Assembly (NCBI RefSeq): GCF_015706575.1
Contig: NW_024037069.1
Span: 33,005,315 to 33,069,314, forward strand
DNA: 64,000 nucleotides
Source: Patiria miniata
Taxonomy: Eukaryota > Echinodermata > Asteroidea > Valvatida > Asterinidae
Direction: 5' to 3'
The position numbers and the translations under genes are program-made. Of this stretch, positions 1 through 12,783 are shown one piece after another (within the stretch, counting starts at the first letter, position 1; each line of letters starts with the position of its first letter). Under the pieces are notes generated by a model. It did not search any database. It had not been told where the DNA came from and saw only the letters and a list, made by a program, of their open reading frames with translations.

Positions 1-240
1 CCATACAGAATTGTTAAGGATTGACAGTCTAAAGCATCCTGTAAAATTTTGGCTCCTGGTGTGCTGACATTTTCAAGAAAACTGTATTTTTCCAACGCTG
101 GTCGGCCGACCAGCATAGGAAAAACTGTATTTTTCCAATGCTGGTCGGCCGACCAGTGTAGGAAAAAAACTGGTTGTTTTCAAAAACTGCTCCTAATTTT
201 TCATATTTAGTTATTCCGCAGTTTCCTTGCAATTGATTAA
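1..240. repeat. Two 43-bp tandem units, each with a 16-bp palindrome
   Basis: Two adjacent units (about 78-120 and 121-163) differ at a few bases. Each carries the perfect palindrome CTGGTCGGCCGACCAG (98-113 and 141-156) after a T-rich stretch. The palindromes are far more GC-rich than the surroundings. No coding signal is seen. It could be the end of a transposon or a dimeric protein-binding site; the sequence does not decide. Confidence 0.75.
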
Positions 241-831
241 ACACATGTGAAGGGGTACAAGCCTGCTAGAGTGAATCTTTGACCTTACAATTCCTCAATG
301 GGGTCAGGGAACCAGACTACAAGAACTTGATTGGTTTTCTTGGTTTTTTCCAGCATTAACAAGCCCAAACCGTGAAACAAGTCAGTTCAACAATGTTTGC
401 TATAACAGACACAACAGAGTCAGTCATTTATTGTTTCGGCTCTGTTTTCTTCACTGAATTGGAGCCTTGGGTTACAGTGCGCCCTCTGGTGACCATGACA
501 GATATTTATCATGTATGGATACCTGTTCATAATATAAACGTCAAAACTGCTAAAGAGATTTCTTTTGTGTTGAAAGCCGTGAGCCCTCTATTGACATGTC
601 ACGGTATGACTTTTGTGCTCTTTATATTTTTGGGTTTCATTTGTTTTCTTAAAATGTGCTTCAAAACTTTCATTTGTGTTAATTTGTCTGTCCCCTGTTG
701 TTGGTTTTCAATTATTAACAGGTGATATATTGTACATTTGTATAATAAATTTTAACATTACATTTAATATATTGTGTTTGTAGTATGACACCCTGGTCTG
801 ATAAAGTCAATTTTCCCTGGTTTCAACTTAG

Positions 832-908
832 GCATGGGGTTACTAGAAGGAAAGACACTGGCTGAAAGTGTTGATGTGCTAAAAAAGAAATTCTTAACTG
901 TTTACATG
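832..908 (+). CDS. MPV17L2-like protein, internal exon
   Basis: This 77-nt exon has an acceptor ending at 831 (tttcaacttag) and the donor gtaagt at 909. It encodes MGLLEGKTLAESVDVLKKKF followed by LTVYM. The 'G-x-LEG-x-T-x-x-ES' start and the '(K/R)-x-KF-x-x-x-Y' end match the segment before the last exon in MPV17-like 2 proteins. These are small multi-pass proteins of the mitochondrial inner membrane; MPV17L2 is linked to mitoribosome assembly. The exon ends in phase 0, which fits both terminal exons downstream (3906 and 10905). Upstream exons with the first membrane segments were not found in 1-831 and presumably lie outside the window. The family call is firm; the exact orthologue is inferred. 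Confidence 0.82.
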
Positions 909-3905
909 GTAAGTACATTCAGTCTTAGAAACTTTGAAGCAGTGAGCATAGGCTTAAGCAGCCCAGACAGCATATATCATTCAGATGGACAGGGCCCGAT
1001 GTCATAGGTTTGCTAAGCACACGATCTTCTGCTAACAGAGCCTCCGTCTATATCATGGAGACCGTAAGCAGTAAGCACACGAAAGACACTCTTACCTCAG
1101 AGGAAAAAGTTGCTTAAATTAGTGACGTAACAATAGAAATCTCCACTGGCAAGCAACCATTAGCTCATTCACGCCATGAAATAACGCTTAAGGTTTGCAC
1201 AATTTTCTGCTATAGTTGGCACAACGTTTCTGCTTACTGTTAAGCAGTATTATAGAATTGGGCCCCGGTTTGAATCAGTCGTAGTATATTCTTTTACTGT
1301 ACATTGAACTCTGCATCTTTCTGTGCTGATGGCTCAGTGAAATTGTCCTAGATCTCAAGCCAAAGGAAATGGGCAGGGCTGCATTGTTTTGCTAGTTTAA
1401 TTTTACTATCTAAAATAATGCAAACATGATTTAAAAGGTGATAATAAACAATATTTGCTTTTGCTGTAATTTTCAAAAATGCATGAATTTGGGGGTTTGT
1501 ATTTCATAGCAAACATTTCTATGCTGTTTAAAGTTTCATTTTCATAGATGCTAGAAAATCAAGAAAAAAAGGTTGTTCTTGCATCTTGTCATGGGCCGAT
1601 TTTTTCGTGTGATGTCTCAGGGAAAACTCATGCTAGAAAATGATCAATTCAATTTGAAAATCTATTTTTCAAGGTACCACACCCGAAAAGCACGTAAACA
1701 CCAGCTTTAAGTTGTTTTTCATTAGTGAACAGATTCATCATTTGACCATTGCAATGCTGCAATGCATTATTTACATTCTCATCAAACTACGGGCTAGCTC
1801 GTGAATATATGCTCTGTAATTGTTAGCTTTATAATGGCAAATACATGTACATCCAAACCGTCACGCGTATACACGTACATGTCATGTGTTTGATCTATGT
1901 GCATTTACACGTACAATCATCATATTGAATTGCTTGCTTGCTAAATATGTGTGAAATCAGTAAAAGCAATATATTTGAATGCATTTGTTACCCCTGTATA
2001 ATTTGTGTATTTGTTTTTACAATTTGGATTTACATGCAGGATTTACATGTTTTAGTTATTAGAATAAGATGTCCATGTACATGTACTTGCTTAGAATAGT
2101 GCACCCCCTTTGTGTTTGCTTGTTATACATGAAGTGTGAAAAAGCTATATTCATATCAGTAATAAATAAAACAAACATAATTTCTGCGTTAACCAGCAAA
2201 AAGAGACGTTCCTTTGGCTAGGTACAGATATCCTGGTACATTTGGATATTTCCGGCATCCATCATGTCCATTAGTGTTGCTAAATTGCCTGACGCCTATT
2301 CAGTAGAAGTATGTGGCAAATCCCCAAATTAATTTGTTTTTTATTGTCCCACTGTTTTCAACAACCCGTGCGATTACAAAGTCCATGAACGCTCAATCAT
2401 CCCGTGATTGGAGAGGTTTCTAGTGTGTGCAGATAACAGCGTGAACACGTCATTATTCATACTCCAAATATATCCGGGGATGGGCTTGCTCAAATTGATT
2501 GCCAGCGACAAACCCTTTGTTTGACAATCGTTTAATTGCTTCGAGCAAGACATTATGAATGAGTATTGTACCATTGACTTGTGTGCTGGGACTTTAGAAA
2601 ACGGTTTATGAACTTGCGTGCTTGTTAGGGCTGTTGCGTGCTTAATACGGTTACCGTTGCATCATAATTTCACCGGTTGCAGTGAGCCACGTTAACATGA
2701 TTTTAATTTGATTGAAAACTCGAAATTCGATTTAGAAGTCGATACAATTATCGTCCACCATATAAAACGAGGTAACATGCAATGGAATGTGTATAAACAT
2801 GCAAGTGAGGAATCATAAGACTTCACGTGCATACCTGGTATAGTTAATGCAGTTTTGAGATCATATTATTTGATGGTGCTCGACGACGTCCGAGGAGAAA
2901 GCCACAAATCCCTGCTTTGCATTTGATAAGCTTAGCGCACACTAAGAAAGGAACTTCAGCTCGTTGAGCTCGACCGGTTTTTTTTTTTATGTTACCCCAT
3001 CTTGCAATAGGGTGCCAACCCACAAACGCACTTGTCTTTGCTCATGCGCTGCACGAAATCACTTTGCAAATCATATTACATCTTTGATTGAGGTACTCGT
3101 TGCTGTTCTTGTTGTCGTGAATGGTTAGTTGCAAACAATTTTATTTCGTACATGTACATGTAGTTATAGTTGCAATCAGGTTTATAGGTTTCCCATAATC
3201 AGTAGGCTTATTGTGACTAAAGCGTGTTCACTACAGGCCCTTATACAGGGCGGATTCATTTAGCTTACACCTTGCACCACTTTTATGTCACCTATAACAC
3301 CCGTCACACAAAGCTTACCAATGCTATTTTGAAACAGTTACTTTGTGCAAAATGTGTAAATTGTGCACGAAAGCGGTGTTTTAATTGTGTGAAGCCGTGT
3401 AATCCCGTGTTTTACTTTTTTTGTATAGTTGTCAAGCTTTGCTGTGTACATGTAAATATTGTGGCTATTCCTTTTTTTTTTTAAATTTTTTTAATTTTTT
3501 TAAATTTTAGTTCAGTCACATTGTGTATGTGGAGTTTGCCCCCTTTCCCCTGGTCTGTAACGAAGAATACATATTAGAAGATGTTTCAATAACAGTAAAT
3601 CTACGTGTATGTTCCGTTTAAGAATTCATCATATATATTAAGTTGTGTGAATGTAGAGACTTGTGTCGATTATATTAAAAACAAACTACTTAATTTAAGC
3701 GTTTTGGAGACAAATCGAAAAATATCCTCCTTTTTTCCTTGAATATTCAAGACACTCTCTTTGTTTTCTCTTCTAAAATACCTTATTTTCCAACGCTACA
3801 TCACTGAATGGTTTCCCCAACGTAATGCATTTATTTGTTTTCATCTACAATGCACCTCTTTCCCTACCACTTGCCCCACGTTTCCCTGTTAACTGTTTCC
3901 TACAG
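909..3905 (+). other. MPV17-like intron (to the first terminal exon)
   Basis: AT-rich, 3.0 kb. It holds several tacatgtac-type palindromes (for example 1845, 2076 and 3151) and a T-rich stretch near 3470-3510. I see no coding exon between the gtaagt donor at 909 and the pyrimidine-rich acceptor before 3906. The short open frames here (such as 3224-3484) show no recognisable domain. Confidence 0.55.
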
Positions 3906-4046
3906 CTCGACTGGTGCGTCTGGCCGGCCTGCCAAGCCATCAACTTCACCTTCGTTCCCATGCACCTGAGGGTGGTCTATGTCAACACTGTCACCTTAGG
4001 CTGGGACACCTTCCTGTCATTTATAATACACACGTACCAGCGATGA
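3906..4046 (+). CDS. MPV17L2-like protein, terminal exon A
   Basis: Acceptor tttcctacag ends at 3905 and the exon runs to a TGA at 4044-4046 (46 codons plus stop). It opens [14 protein letters not shown] and goes on through [12 protein letters not shown] to [10 protein letters not shown]. This is the MPV17/PMP22 family signature: D-W-x-V-W-P, Q-x-(I/V)-NF, FVP, R-V-x-Y-x-N, then W-D-x-(F/Y)-LS. 'DWCVWPA' and 'TLGWDT' are especially like MPV17L2. It joins the 832-908 exon in phase 0 to give '...TVYM-LDWCVWP...'. The tail after the LS motif is short (FIIHTYQR). This looks like the ordinary last exon of the gene. Confidence 0.88.
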   Translation, partial: LDWCVWPACQAINFTFVPMHLRVVYVNTVTLGWDTFLSFIIHTYQR

Positions 4047-7016
4047 CGTCACTCCACCCTGCCGCTACCATATCCATCCAGAAATCCATCCAAAACTGAA
4101 ATTATTTTGTACGAGTAATAACCCAAGCAAATGCTTTATCGTGAGACAAGGTTTTGTCAAACGCTCCAGAAGTAATATATATTTCATGAAATGTAAATTA
4201 ATATTCTATGTGTACATAAGCATTTGTTGACAAAATGATACTGGGCACAGCTGTCCATGATAATGAATTGTTTCTCCCAAATACGGGTTTTTTAAGCAAA
4301 TTTGAATTTTAAATGATTACAAAAACCCGAAAGATCGCTTCATACCTTTTTTGTTTAGATTATGTAAATATGCTTCATTATAAGCGAGATGTGATATCAG
4401 GATAGTTGTTTTAAAGGTCCTTGATTTCTTTGTGTGTGGGTGTACATGTATTGATATCAATACAAGACTCGCCAAAACATCAGAACACGTCAAACAATTC
4501 TGCTTTCGTGCTGTGCTTGCCTCCGTGATGAAATTGTTTTCATATCATTTGACCACGGGAACTGTTAAAACATAACAATGCTGTAAATCCCTTAATTTAA
4601 GAACTAACAATTAAATTGGTCGGAGCGAGCTGAATCTAGTCATTTTTTCTCTCTCTCCTTAAAGATGCTTTCGGTCGCCACAAAGTTCCTAATTAACTAG
4701 AACGATGCCTGCATTTACACATACCTTATTTCTATATGTGCGCCGGTCGAAACTGGCCTTAATTGTTATTTTTGTCTTTTAGTTAAATTCAGCAATAACG
4801 ACTACTGTATCAGCAACGTAATGGGAACTAATTTGCGCCGGGATGAACAACAAATTTGATAGGGAGGTAGTAATAGAAATTTACCGACGACTGTTTCAGG
4901 ATGAAGATAAAAACAGAGAAGCATACATCTAGATATTTCTTAGAAAAAATACATCATTTTATTGCGCTCGGATCTTGCATTGTTTCGTATTAATGACTGC
5001 GAGACTGATTGTTTGTTCAAACAAATTAAGACCGAAGATGTCATTTCAACTGACCTCGTTTTATCATTGCATCGCACACAAACGTATTGGGAACGATTGA
5101 TTGCATGCACGACAAGCACAATTCAAATAGGACCGAGAATTGGGTAATAATGAGACCTGATTTTCTGACCTAAATTCAGAGTGCATCTTTGCAGAATGGA
5201 CTGACCCATAAATCATTCTTTGGATATTTATCGTCAAATCATGTATTTTCCTATACTCAAATTAGGAAAATGGTACATTCTTACAGAAAACACGGAATGA
5301 CATACTAACTATGACCGGGATATTTTGGCAAAACTATCAAGAGCTATACGGGCCGAGTCAAAAACAGAGTGACTTGGATTAATGATTTTGTTTCTTAAAC
5401 AGAAATAAAAAAAAAATGATACATCAATTAAGTATGTTTTTAAATGAAATAGCATGTTCTTCCACTCATCTGACCCCCCCCCCACAAATAATGACTGAAA
5501 TTAGATCATGCTATCAGAAGTTATGCATGTTAAACTAAAATAACCTATTTTTATAGCTGTCCATGGAATGCCATTGAAGCTATTGAGCTAAGTGAGAATT
5601 ACAGATTACACACAGGCACTCAAATGCAAATGAGATCTTAATTATTTGTGTCGAAACTGAAACATGTTTACTGACTGTTTTGTGTTTTGAATATGATGAA
5701 CAAGTCAAGTATTTTTCCCTGATATATTAACGAGTTTTGTCTGTTATCCTTTCCAAGTTTTCGTTCATTCATGGGGAAAACGTCCATGTTTAATTGTATT
5801 TAATGGGTATTCATCAGGATCTGTGGTGGACGGCTAAACTTGGTGATCTTTTTATTAAAATATAGACATAACTTGGTAATAAAGGACGTAAATTGTCATA
5901 GTTACTAGTCAATGACATGTACATGAACTTTATCCCTATGTTATTATCATGAAATGGAGTTAGCCACCGTTTTTATAATTAAATAATTAAAGGTTTGCGG
6001 AAACACCATGTGCGAATAATTTCTCAACTTAGAGAATGGTTCTGAAAAGAACCAGATGTATAAACTCGACGTTCCGGTCAGTATGCTCTGACCGTCTTCA
6101 GGTGAGATTTTATAATTCTTTTTCTTATTCGGTTACTTTATTTTTTAGACGCACCCTGTATGATTATAGCCGTTGTGGCGTCGGTACAACGTACGTAATA
6201 CTGGTACGTACATTCGTTAATGGTGATGAACACGTATTGTGTTGGTTATTGATTTGATAAACATACAGTTATTGAAAACATGCACCTTGCGTTTAGCCGT
6301 CCTATGGAGATTATACTCAAACATGATGTATTGGATGGTCTTTTTAATTGAGTGGTTTTCTGACAAGTTCTTTATTACAATCGCTCCATTACTCCCACAG
6401 TCGCACGTAATTCTGTTTGCAATAAAAAGGTTGTCCAAAGATTTAAGACCGCGAATAATTCCAGTTGATTAGTTTGCACATAGGATCATTTGCTTTTCAT
6501 GCCTTTTGTTCGTTCCAAATACAGTCAAACATCTTTAAACTATGTTCTTGGTATTTAACAAATTACCTTGTTATAACAGGTAAGTTGTATTAACAGTATT
6601 TAAAAAAATCAGGAAAAACAAAACAAAAACCAAATACTAGGGACCTAAAATTGTGCTTGTTATAAACAGCACGCTGTATTAACAGTGCTCTTCTTATCAG
6701 GGCTCGACTCTCATCACACCACTCAAAATCCAAAAAAGAATGCTCAAAACCTTACCTGTTTCAGCTCAGTGGATGCTACACTTTTCAAGAAACCGTGAAA
6801 AACCATGCACAACCTTGTGATCACGAAACACGTATTCGTCAATAGCAGTTTCTTTTTCAACAAGCTGTAAATTGACTGATCGTTGGAAATCACTTCTATG
6901 AACAAACTGTAGCTTTGCCATGCCTGCGAGTCAGACAGAATAAAAGCTTCACGGTGTATTTACTATCAGAACGATCTTGAATCTGAGTAAGTGTTTCGAT
7001 TATAATTCGCTAGGTG
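4047..7016. other. 3' UTR and non-coding sequence after terminal exon A
   Basis: Low-GC sequence with no supported exon. The first part is probably 3' UTR. It doubles as the intron to terminal exon B if the two last exons are alternative. Open frames at 4962-5147 and 6036-6472 show no family motif and overlap on opposite strands, so I leave them out. Confidence 0.45.
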
Positions 7017-7237
7017 CACTGCAAAAACCGTGTTTAACAATGAAACACTTTCCTCAACACTTTCTTGCTATCAGTTTGTAATCATGTTTAAATACTAATT
7101 TTTAGAGCAAGGATGGATAGTTTTAGCAATTAAACACTGATGTTTAGGAATTGAACACAATGTTTGGCTTCTAAACATGTTTTAAAACTAAGTGATAGCA
7201 AGATTGTGTTTAATTGCTAAACATCGTTTTGAGAGTG
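7017..7237. mobile_element. MITE-like element with TGTTTA/TAAACA motifs, copy 1
   Basis: The 221-bp element starts CACTGCAAAAACCGTGTTTA and ends in a sequence whose reverse complement starts CACTCTCAAAACGATGTTTA, so it has imperfect terminal inverted repeats of about 32 bp. The interior repeats TGTTTA and TAAACA in both orientations. Related copies lie near 39809-40127, 50190-50282 and 59510-59670. It encodes no protein. I could not find a clear target-site duplication, so the superfamily is open. Confidence 0.6.
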
Positions 7238-9480
7238 AAGCTTTAGAGATACATGCAAATGATCCTATATGCCTTTGAGTTGTGCAGGTTTTGTTGTCAA
7301 CAATACATATGTGTATTAATGATTGATGCAAATTTTCCTTTGAACATTTTATTATGGAAAACTTGTATGTAGCGATTTGGCTGTAAAATTATGTTTGTGT
7401 GATCTAAAAGAGCTCGCGTGTTGTATTTATGAGGTTCATGTTAGTTTGTATATAATGATGATTCGGAACCGGTGAGAAATCATAATTACCGAAAGTGTGT
7501 ATTGAAGTGTATTACCTCAAAAGAAATATGAGTGTTATTTACTGTGCTGCCAAATATTTATCTGAAGAATTTAATTACAAGATTTCGCTTTTAAAGTTTT
7601 TGTGTGTGTATTTTTGTGTTTTTAGAATTAATTTGGGATTAATTGAAAGAACAGTTAATTGAATTCGGTTTAGAGTAGTAAATTACATTGTCAGAAAATG
7701 TAAATACTGGAGGATCGGTCCTTTATTTTTGGAAAGAATCCACCTGTTGATAAACAGGTGGATTTTTTATGTATTTTTTATTTCCTTTATGCGAGAAATT
7801 ATGAAGGAATCGGAGGAATATCAGCCCTATTGTAATGGGCCTGCCCTTGTAAAATCATGCGTCATGTTTTGTCTTTTTATTTTATGAAATTGGTTGTGGT
7901 TTATCGCATTTGATCCGTTTGGTTTTGATGCATTTTATCTTAGAGAAACAAAAATGTTCAGAAATTTTAAACCTTTTATCATGAAAAAAAAACAAGAGTT
8001 GTAGAGACAATAGTCGAATTATTATTGTATTTTTGAAAGGCTAAGAATTTTAAATGCAATTAAAAGAATAATTCGCTCTTATGGTGCTATTTCTGTAAAA
8101 CAAAATGTGAGTGTGTCAAATTAGCAATGGTTTCATACATTGTATGGAATTGTGTCCACAAAATTGTGTGTATGAGATCATGATCAGTACAGTAAACTTT
8201 CTTTCAATAATTATGTGTGTATATTCACAATTAGAAATACACGTATACCTAATGTACATAGTGTTCTTCCGGGCTGCTAACGGTTGTATGTTTGCACAGG
8301 TGTCGCCACGTGCAATAGGTTAAATGATTGACGGACTCAAGAGGTAGACCTGTCATTGGGTACCGATGGTTTTAGTGCGTGCTTAAATTGTCATGTTTTA
8401 TCACTTCACGCGTGCATGTTGGCAACTACATGTACATGCACACGTTTTGTCTAGGTCACCGATAGTCAAAATGTTTGTTTCTCACCTCCTGGCATACTGT
8501 GTACAAACCAATGGGGGTCTTGAACATTATATTGACCCAAATAATAACCAGGTTGACAATGCATGTTTCCATAGGAGGATTAATATAAGTAAAAACAAGG
8601 ACGGCTTTTCTGAATGGAAAAAAAAATACTTAGTCAAAAATCGTTCACAATTTGACGTATAATCCTGCTTACCAATACTAACTGTGTTTCTGATCACCAG
8701 TTTTTCTGAACAATATGAGTAGTAGACATGACTTTCCGTCATTTGTATTTTTCTTTTAAAATCCCACGATGAAATACCTCAATACTTAGATGTGATACCT
8801 CTAAGAAGTATGCCATCCAGAAACCATGTCGAATAAATTCTGAATACATGTTGTTTTTTTATTGTCAATATTCGGTAAATTATAATCAGGTTTTTAAACA
8901 ATTAAGGCTGGTAAGTGTTCTTTCAGATAATGCTTAACTTTACGAGGGAAAAATAAGAGATAAGTTATTTTCAACTTAAAATCTATATAGTAAGTCAAAA
9001 CAAGTTCATGTATCACAGAAATTGAGAGGACGTTGCTCAAATTTAGCATCAATTTAATTGGACCGCTACGACGTATATTACAGTGGTCGTACATGTAGTT
9101 ATCAACCATATACGTTATTGGACATTTATAACTGGTCTATAATTTAGGGATATTGGTGAAGAAATGTACAGGATGAAATGTATATTTTGGCAGCGCGTTA
9201 CATTGACGATGCAGCTTGATGTTCACCTATAGTGTTTCGAATGTGTTTCCTTTGTAATTTTATGTTCAGTACGTTTAGATTTAATCCAAACACTTTAAAC
9301 CAAAGACCTACAGGTGGCGCAACTAGTTTTGATATTGATATTGACATTGATATTCATTGTGTACCGATAAGGCTTTGGGTCCATTGCATAAAAAACACAC
9401 AGAAACGATATCTTTTTACTGTGAGATCAATATACATGTATATTAATAAATTCACAATCAAGTTTCCTTTTATTATGTAA
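7238..9480. other. Non-coding AT-rich stretch
   Basis: No exon or family motif could be supported. Short overlapping open frames on both strands (8111-8662 and 8894-9109) look random. A short run of degenerate GATATTGATATTGACATTG repeats lies near 9331-9356. Confidence 0.4.
7737..7764. other. Perfect 12-bp hairpin with 4-nt loop
   Basis: AATCCACCTGTT, loop GATA, then AACAGGTGGATT, followed by six T. It looks like a bacterial terminator, but in this animal context it is just a small inverted repeat. The stem is too short for a microRNA precursor. Confidence 0.5.
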
Positions 9481-10904
9481 TCTACCATTGTGTGATTGTT
9501 TTGTGTGTAATAAAAAGCTGATTACATTCAAGAAGCTGAATGGAGTTTGTGTTTGTTACTTAAAAAAAAATGTAAACTTGCTCTCGCTCGGCACACAAGT
9601 CAATTCTACAAACCGTTCATAGATGCGTAATTTAGGGATAAAATATAACGGTGAGGGCAAAATGGATTTCTAGTTGAAAATCATTTTAGTTGTTTCTTCT
9701 TGGCAGAAACATGTACGCACACACCCTTTCACCGACAACATTGTGAAACGTACAGTATGGTTCATTTTAAGCAATCTTGTATGGCGAGTGATGCGAAACA
9801 GTAAAGCTGGGCTTTCCTTCCAAGAGTCTGCATCCCAATCCTTCCTTTTGATTCTTTGCTACAAAGGAGGGAGGGCGCCTGGGACTATCTTCCATGGTGT
9901 ACGCCACATGTGAACGTATGAATAGCACCCGTGCTTTGTACCTGTCCAACTGATCTCCATGTAACAAATCTTGATAGCACGAGGGCCATTTAACGCTATA
10001 TTATACAAATATTGACCGCTTCGAGTGATGTAGCAAAATTAGCCTCCCTCGGTGATCCATACGGAGCATTCTAGTTTCCCTCGGCTTCTCCTCGGGGAAA
10101 AAATAGAATGTTCCAGGTTCACCACACTACGAGATAAAGCAGTCAATTTTTGTTTTATAACAACTTGTCTATACAGATTCTGCTTCCATTTTAAGCAAAA
10201 ACGGATTAATTTTTATATAAATACAATAAAAAAGTACTTCCATTTGAATGCGAAATGAAAATGTACTTGCACTTTTCCAAACTACCACTTCAAGAAATGT
10301 TTGAACCCAGCTCTGGAGTGCTATTGCTTGGAAACAATATGCGCAGCGCACACCCCCGCATGCATTTGCACACAATACCGTTTGTTAAGCGTACAGTACT
10401 TTGTTTGCTTCGGGTATAGTACTTTGGTTGCTATGAGTATACATGTAGTACTTTTGACTGTGCCCAGCAATAGCAAAAAAAGCGAATACCTTGTGACTCG
10501 CTCTCGGCTAACCAAGACTGCAGAATCTGTGGATGAGGTGTTATAAAAATAAGTGTGGTTCTAGGTCCATCATCCTAAGTTATATAACAATTTTTTTTTT
10601 TAAGTGTTAATGGTTTAATGTTAAGTTTAAGTAGAAATCTTTGGCACGCAATTATTAGGGGTTTGTTTTCAATTCAATTTTAATGGGAGAGGTAATATGG
10701 CGGTTCGAAAGAGCTTCACTTTGTTTAGCCAATGGGCTTTCAACATTCGGTGGTTATCCGTCCCCGTTTTTAGCTAAACAGCGCCCTCTACCATCAGTGC
10801 ACGGAGCCAATAAAAGCCTGATAATTACCTAGGGCTAGAGCGCCCTCAATTGGTCACGTATACAGCCCTTTGTGACCATTGTGCGTGTATTAATTTTGTT
10901 GCAG

Positions 10905-11036
10905 GTGGATATTTTGGTGTGGCCTCCGATCCAGGCCATCAATTTCTTTCTAGTGCCTCCTCAGCTCCGCGTGATATACGTCAACGTCTTCATTCTGCTC
11001 TGGGACGTCTTTCTGTCATTCATGAATCACAGCTGA
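10905..11036 (+). CDS. MPV17-like protein, alternative terminal exon B
   Basis: Acceptor gttgcag ends at 10904 and the exon runs to a TGA at 11034-11036 (43 codons plus stop). It encodes VDILVWPPIQAINFFLVPPQ, then LRVIYVNVFILLWDVFLSFM and NHS. The family signature is intact (VWPP-x-Q-x-INF, VP, LRV-x-YVN, W-x-V-FLS), though it differs from exon A at about half of its positions: it reads DILVWPP and LLWDVF where exon A has DWCVWPA and TLGWDT, which is nearer to MPV17 itself. It starts in phase 0 and could be spliced to 832-908 in place of exon A. The other possibility is that it is the remnant of a separate MPV17-like paralogue whose upstream exons are lost or outside the window. Confidence 0.8.
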   Translation: MDILVWPPIQAINFFLVPPQLRVIYVNVFILLWDVFLSFMNHS

Positions 11037-11359
11037 AGTACAGACTGCCGTCTGGAGACGATGTGACATGCTGACCTGAAGGAAGTAAAGACCATGCTCG
11101 CTGAATTTAGTAAACTTATTCCCTTGCATAGTTTAGTAGATAATAAGGATTATAATGAAAGTGGCTTCTGCAACGTTATTGATATTTTGGGGGCAGAGTT
11201 ATTCGCGTTTATTACCAACTTCCAAAGTCTCCTAATATGTTGATAAACTTCTTGTATTTTTAGACGGGCCAGTGTATTCAGCAGATTGCCATCCCAAGTT
11301 AAGCGTTGCCTTTAAATTCTTTCAGCAAAAACATCCAGTGCCTTGCCTGAAATGGACCA

Positions 11360-11425
11360 CGTTTTGTAAAACCAACTCATAAAGTGCCTTGTTTTGTAAA
11401 ACCAACTGATAAAGTGCCTTGTTTG
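11360..11425. repeat. Short tandem repeat (about 33 bp x 2)
   Basis: The unit 'tttgtaaaaccaact-ataaagtgccttg' occurs twice in copy A and again at the matching place in copy B (about 13457-13522). It is non-coding. Confidence 0.7.
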
Positions 11426-12229
11426 AAATAAAACAGACTTTTTGTTTGAGACAGGGGGATTTATAGAAACATATCATGGGTTCCTTTGACATCTTGACAA
11501 AATAATTCGTCATCCTGACAAGTATACAGGCGTGCAACTTTTCCTCGGTTCAGCTGATTTTCTCTTTTTTTTACTTCCCATGTGTACCATTGAAAATAGA
11601 AAAACACTGTACAAAGTCTGGGAAAAATGTGAATTTCCTCTTTTTTTGTGTGATTTCCCAGTTGCATGCCTGGTATACCAACATGGCGCGTCGTCTTGAT
11701 GAACAACTAGCTTGTCAGCTTGACAAATTCAATCTTACAGGCAGCCTCTAACTCACAATATTACAAGATGACCATATATTAATTAATTATATTCCAATAT
11801 GCGCCTAACAAAGTAGATAATGATAGTGTCAATATCGTTGTATACGATCGATAAACGGCACCGATGTTGCATTTTGATAAAGGAACTGGGCTTGGTGCGC
11901 AACTGCCAATGTGTTCCGTAATATGTATTCATTTCTTAATAAGGTAAAAACGAATTAATACAATGTGCTTATATATTCTTTCCGGGTGCTTACGGGAGAC
12001 TTTTAATGTGATTCACCTTTATTTGAGACAGTTTAAAAGATCTTGTATTTTTGCAGAGTATATTAGGTAATGCTGCATTGAAAATAGATGTTATACTGTA
12101 TTGTATATATTTATTGAGACACATGTAGTAACGTATACCTTTTGGTTTTATGTGGCTTTTTTCAACACTTGTTAATGTATGTTCAATAGAAATTACAATT
12201 TCTGTTAAATAAAATTGATTATCTAACGC

Positions 12230-12412
12230 CTGAATAAATCCCCGTCATCTGATTGGTGGTTCGTTGATCACGTGCCATTGATTTACTCGTCCCAATTGCA
12301 CGGCCCGGCAGCACGGCCAAAAAAGAAGTTCTATTCCACAGTAAATAGAAGTTCCATTGCACGGTCACACTACTGGTGGCTCTGACCAATCAGATGACGA
12401 GGATTTATTCAG
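12230..12412. mobile_element. MITE with about 30-bp terminal inverted repeats (copy in segment A)
   Basis: The left end CTGAATAAATCCCCGTCATC is the near-perfect inverse of the right end (gatgacgaggatttattcag); the arms continue inward through TGATTGGT/ACCAATCA. The middle has a second inverted pair around attgcacgg. There is no coding capacity. An adjacent perfect 15-bp hairpin (12438-12452 with 12466-12480, arm AATGTTCCATTCCAC) may belong to the same element or to a relative. Confidence 0.7.
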
Positions 12413-12783
12413 AGGAATTTCATTCGGTGACAGACGGAATGTTCCATTCCACTTGACCTCGCCTCGTGGAATGGAACATTACATCTCTCAACTCATGAAA
12501 TTATTCTTACCATTGCACTCATAAACATTCATAATTTGCATATTAGCCTGTGAGATTTTTAAGTGTATTTCTGGTATAACTATTATTTGGTGATGGAAGA
12601 AAGCATGAATAACTACAATAAGTAAATAAATTATCAGCAGAGTTTTATCAAGGTATATTAAAATGGCAACAATTTTAATTTAAAAAAAATGATGATCAAA
12701 ACAAAATGTCTAAAGCTTTTCAAGTCTGCTCATTGTGGCCAAAGACTGCTGGACAGTCAATGAAGTCCAGTCTACCTGATTCA

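Larger units (their letters stand above)
9481..12783. repeat. Tandem segmental duplication, copy A (3.3 kb, contains terminal exon B)
   Basis: Copy A runs from tctaccattg at 9481 to tgattca at 12783, and copy B starts immediately at 12784. The first about 390 bp align at an offset of 3,303 bp; everything after about 11112 aligns at an offset of 2,097 bp. The copies differ at only a handful of bases by eye, so the duplication is recent. Copy A alone contains about 9870-11110, which includes the MPV17-like terminal exon B. Both copies carry the same MITE and hairpin. Confidence 0.93.

Noticed and set aside
7737-7770. Rho-independent terminator (hairpin plus T run)
   Set aside because: The genome is clearly animal; a 12-bp hairpin with T's has no such role here.
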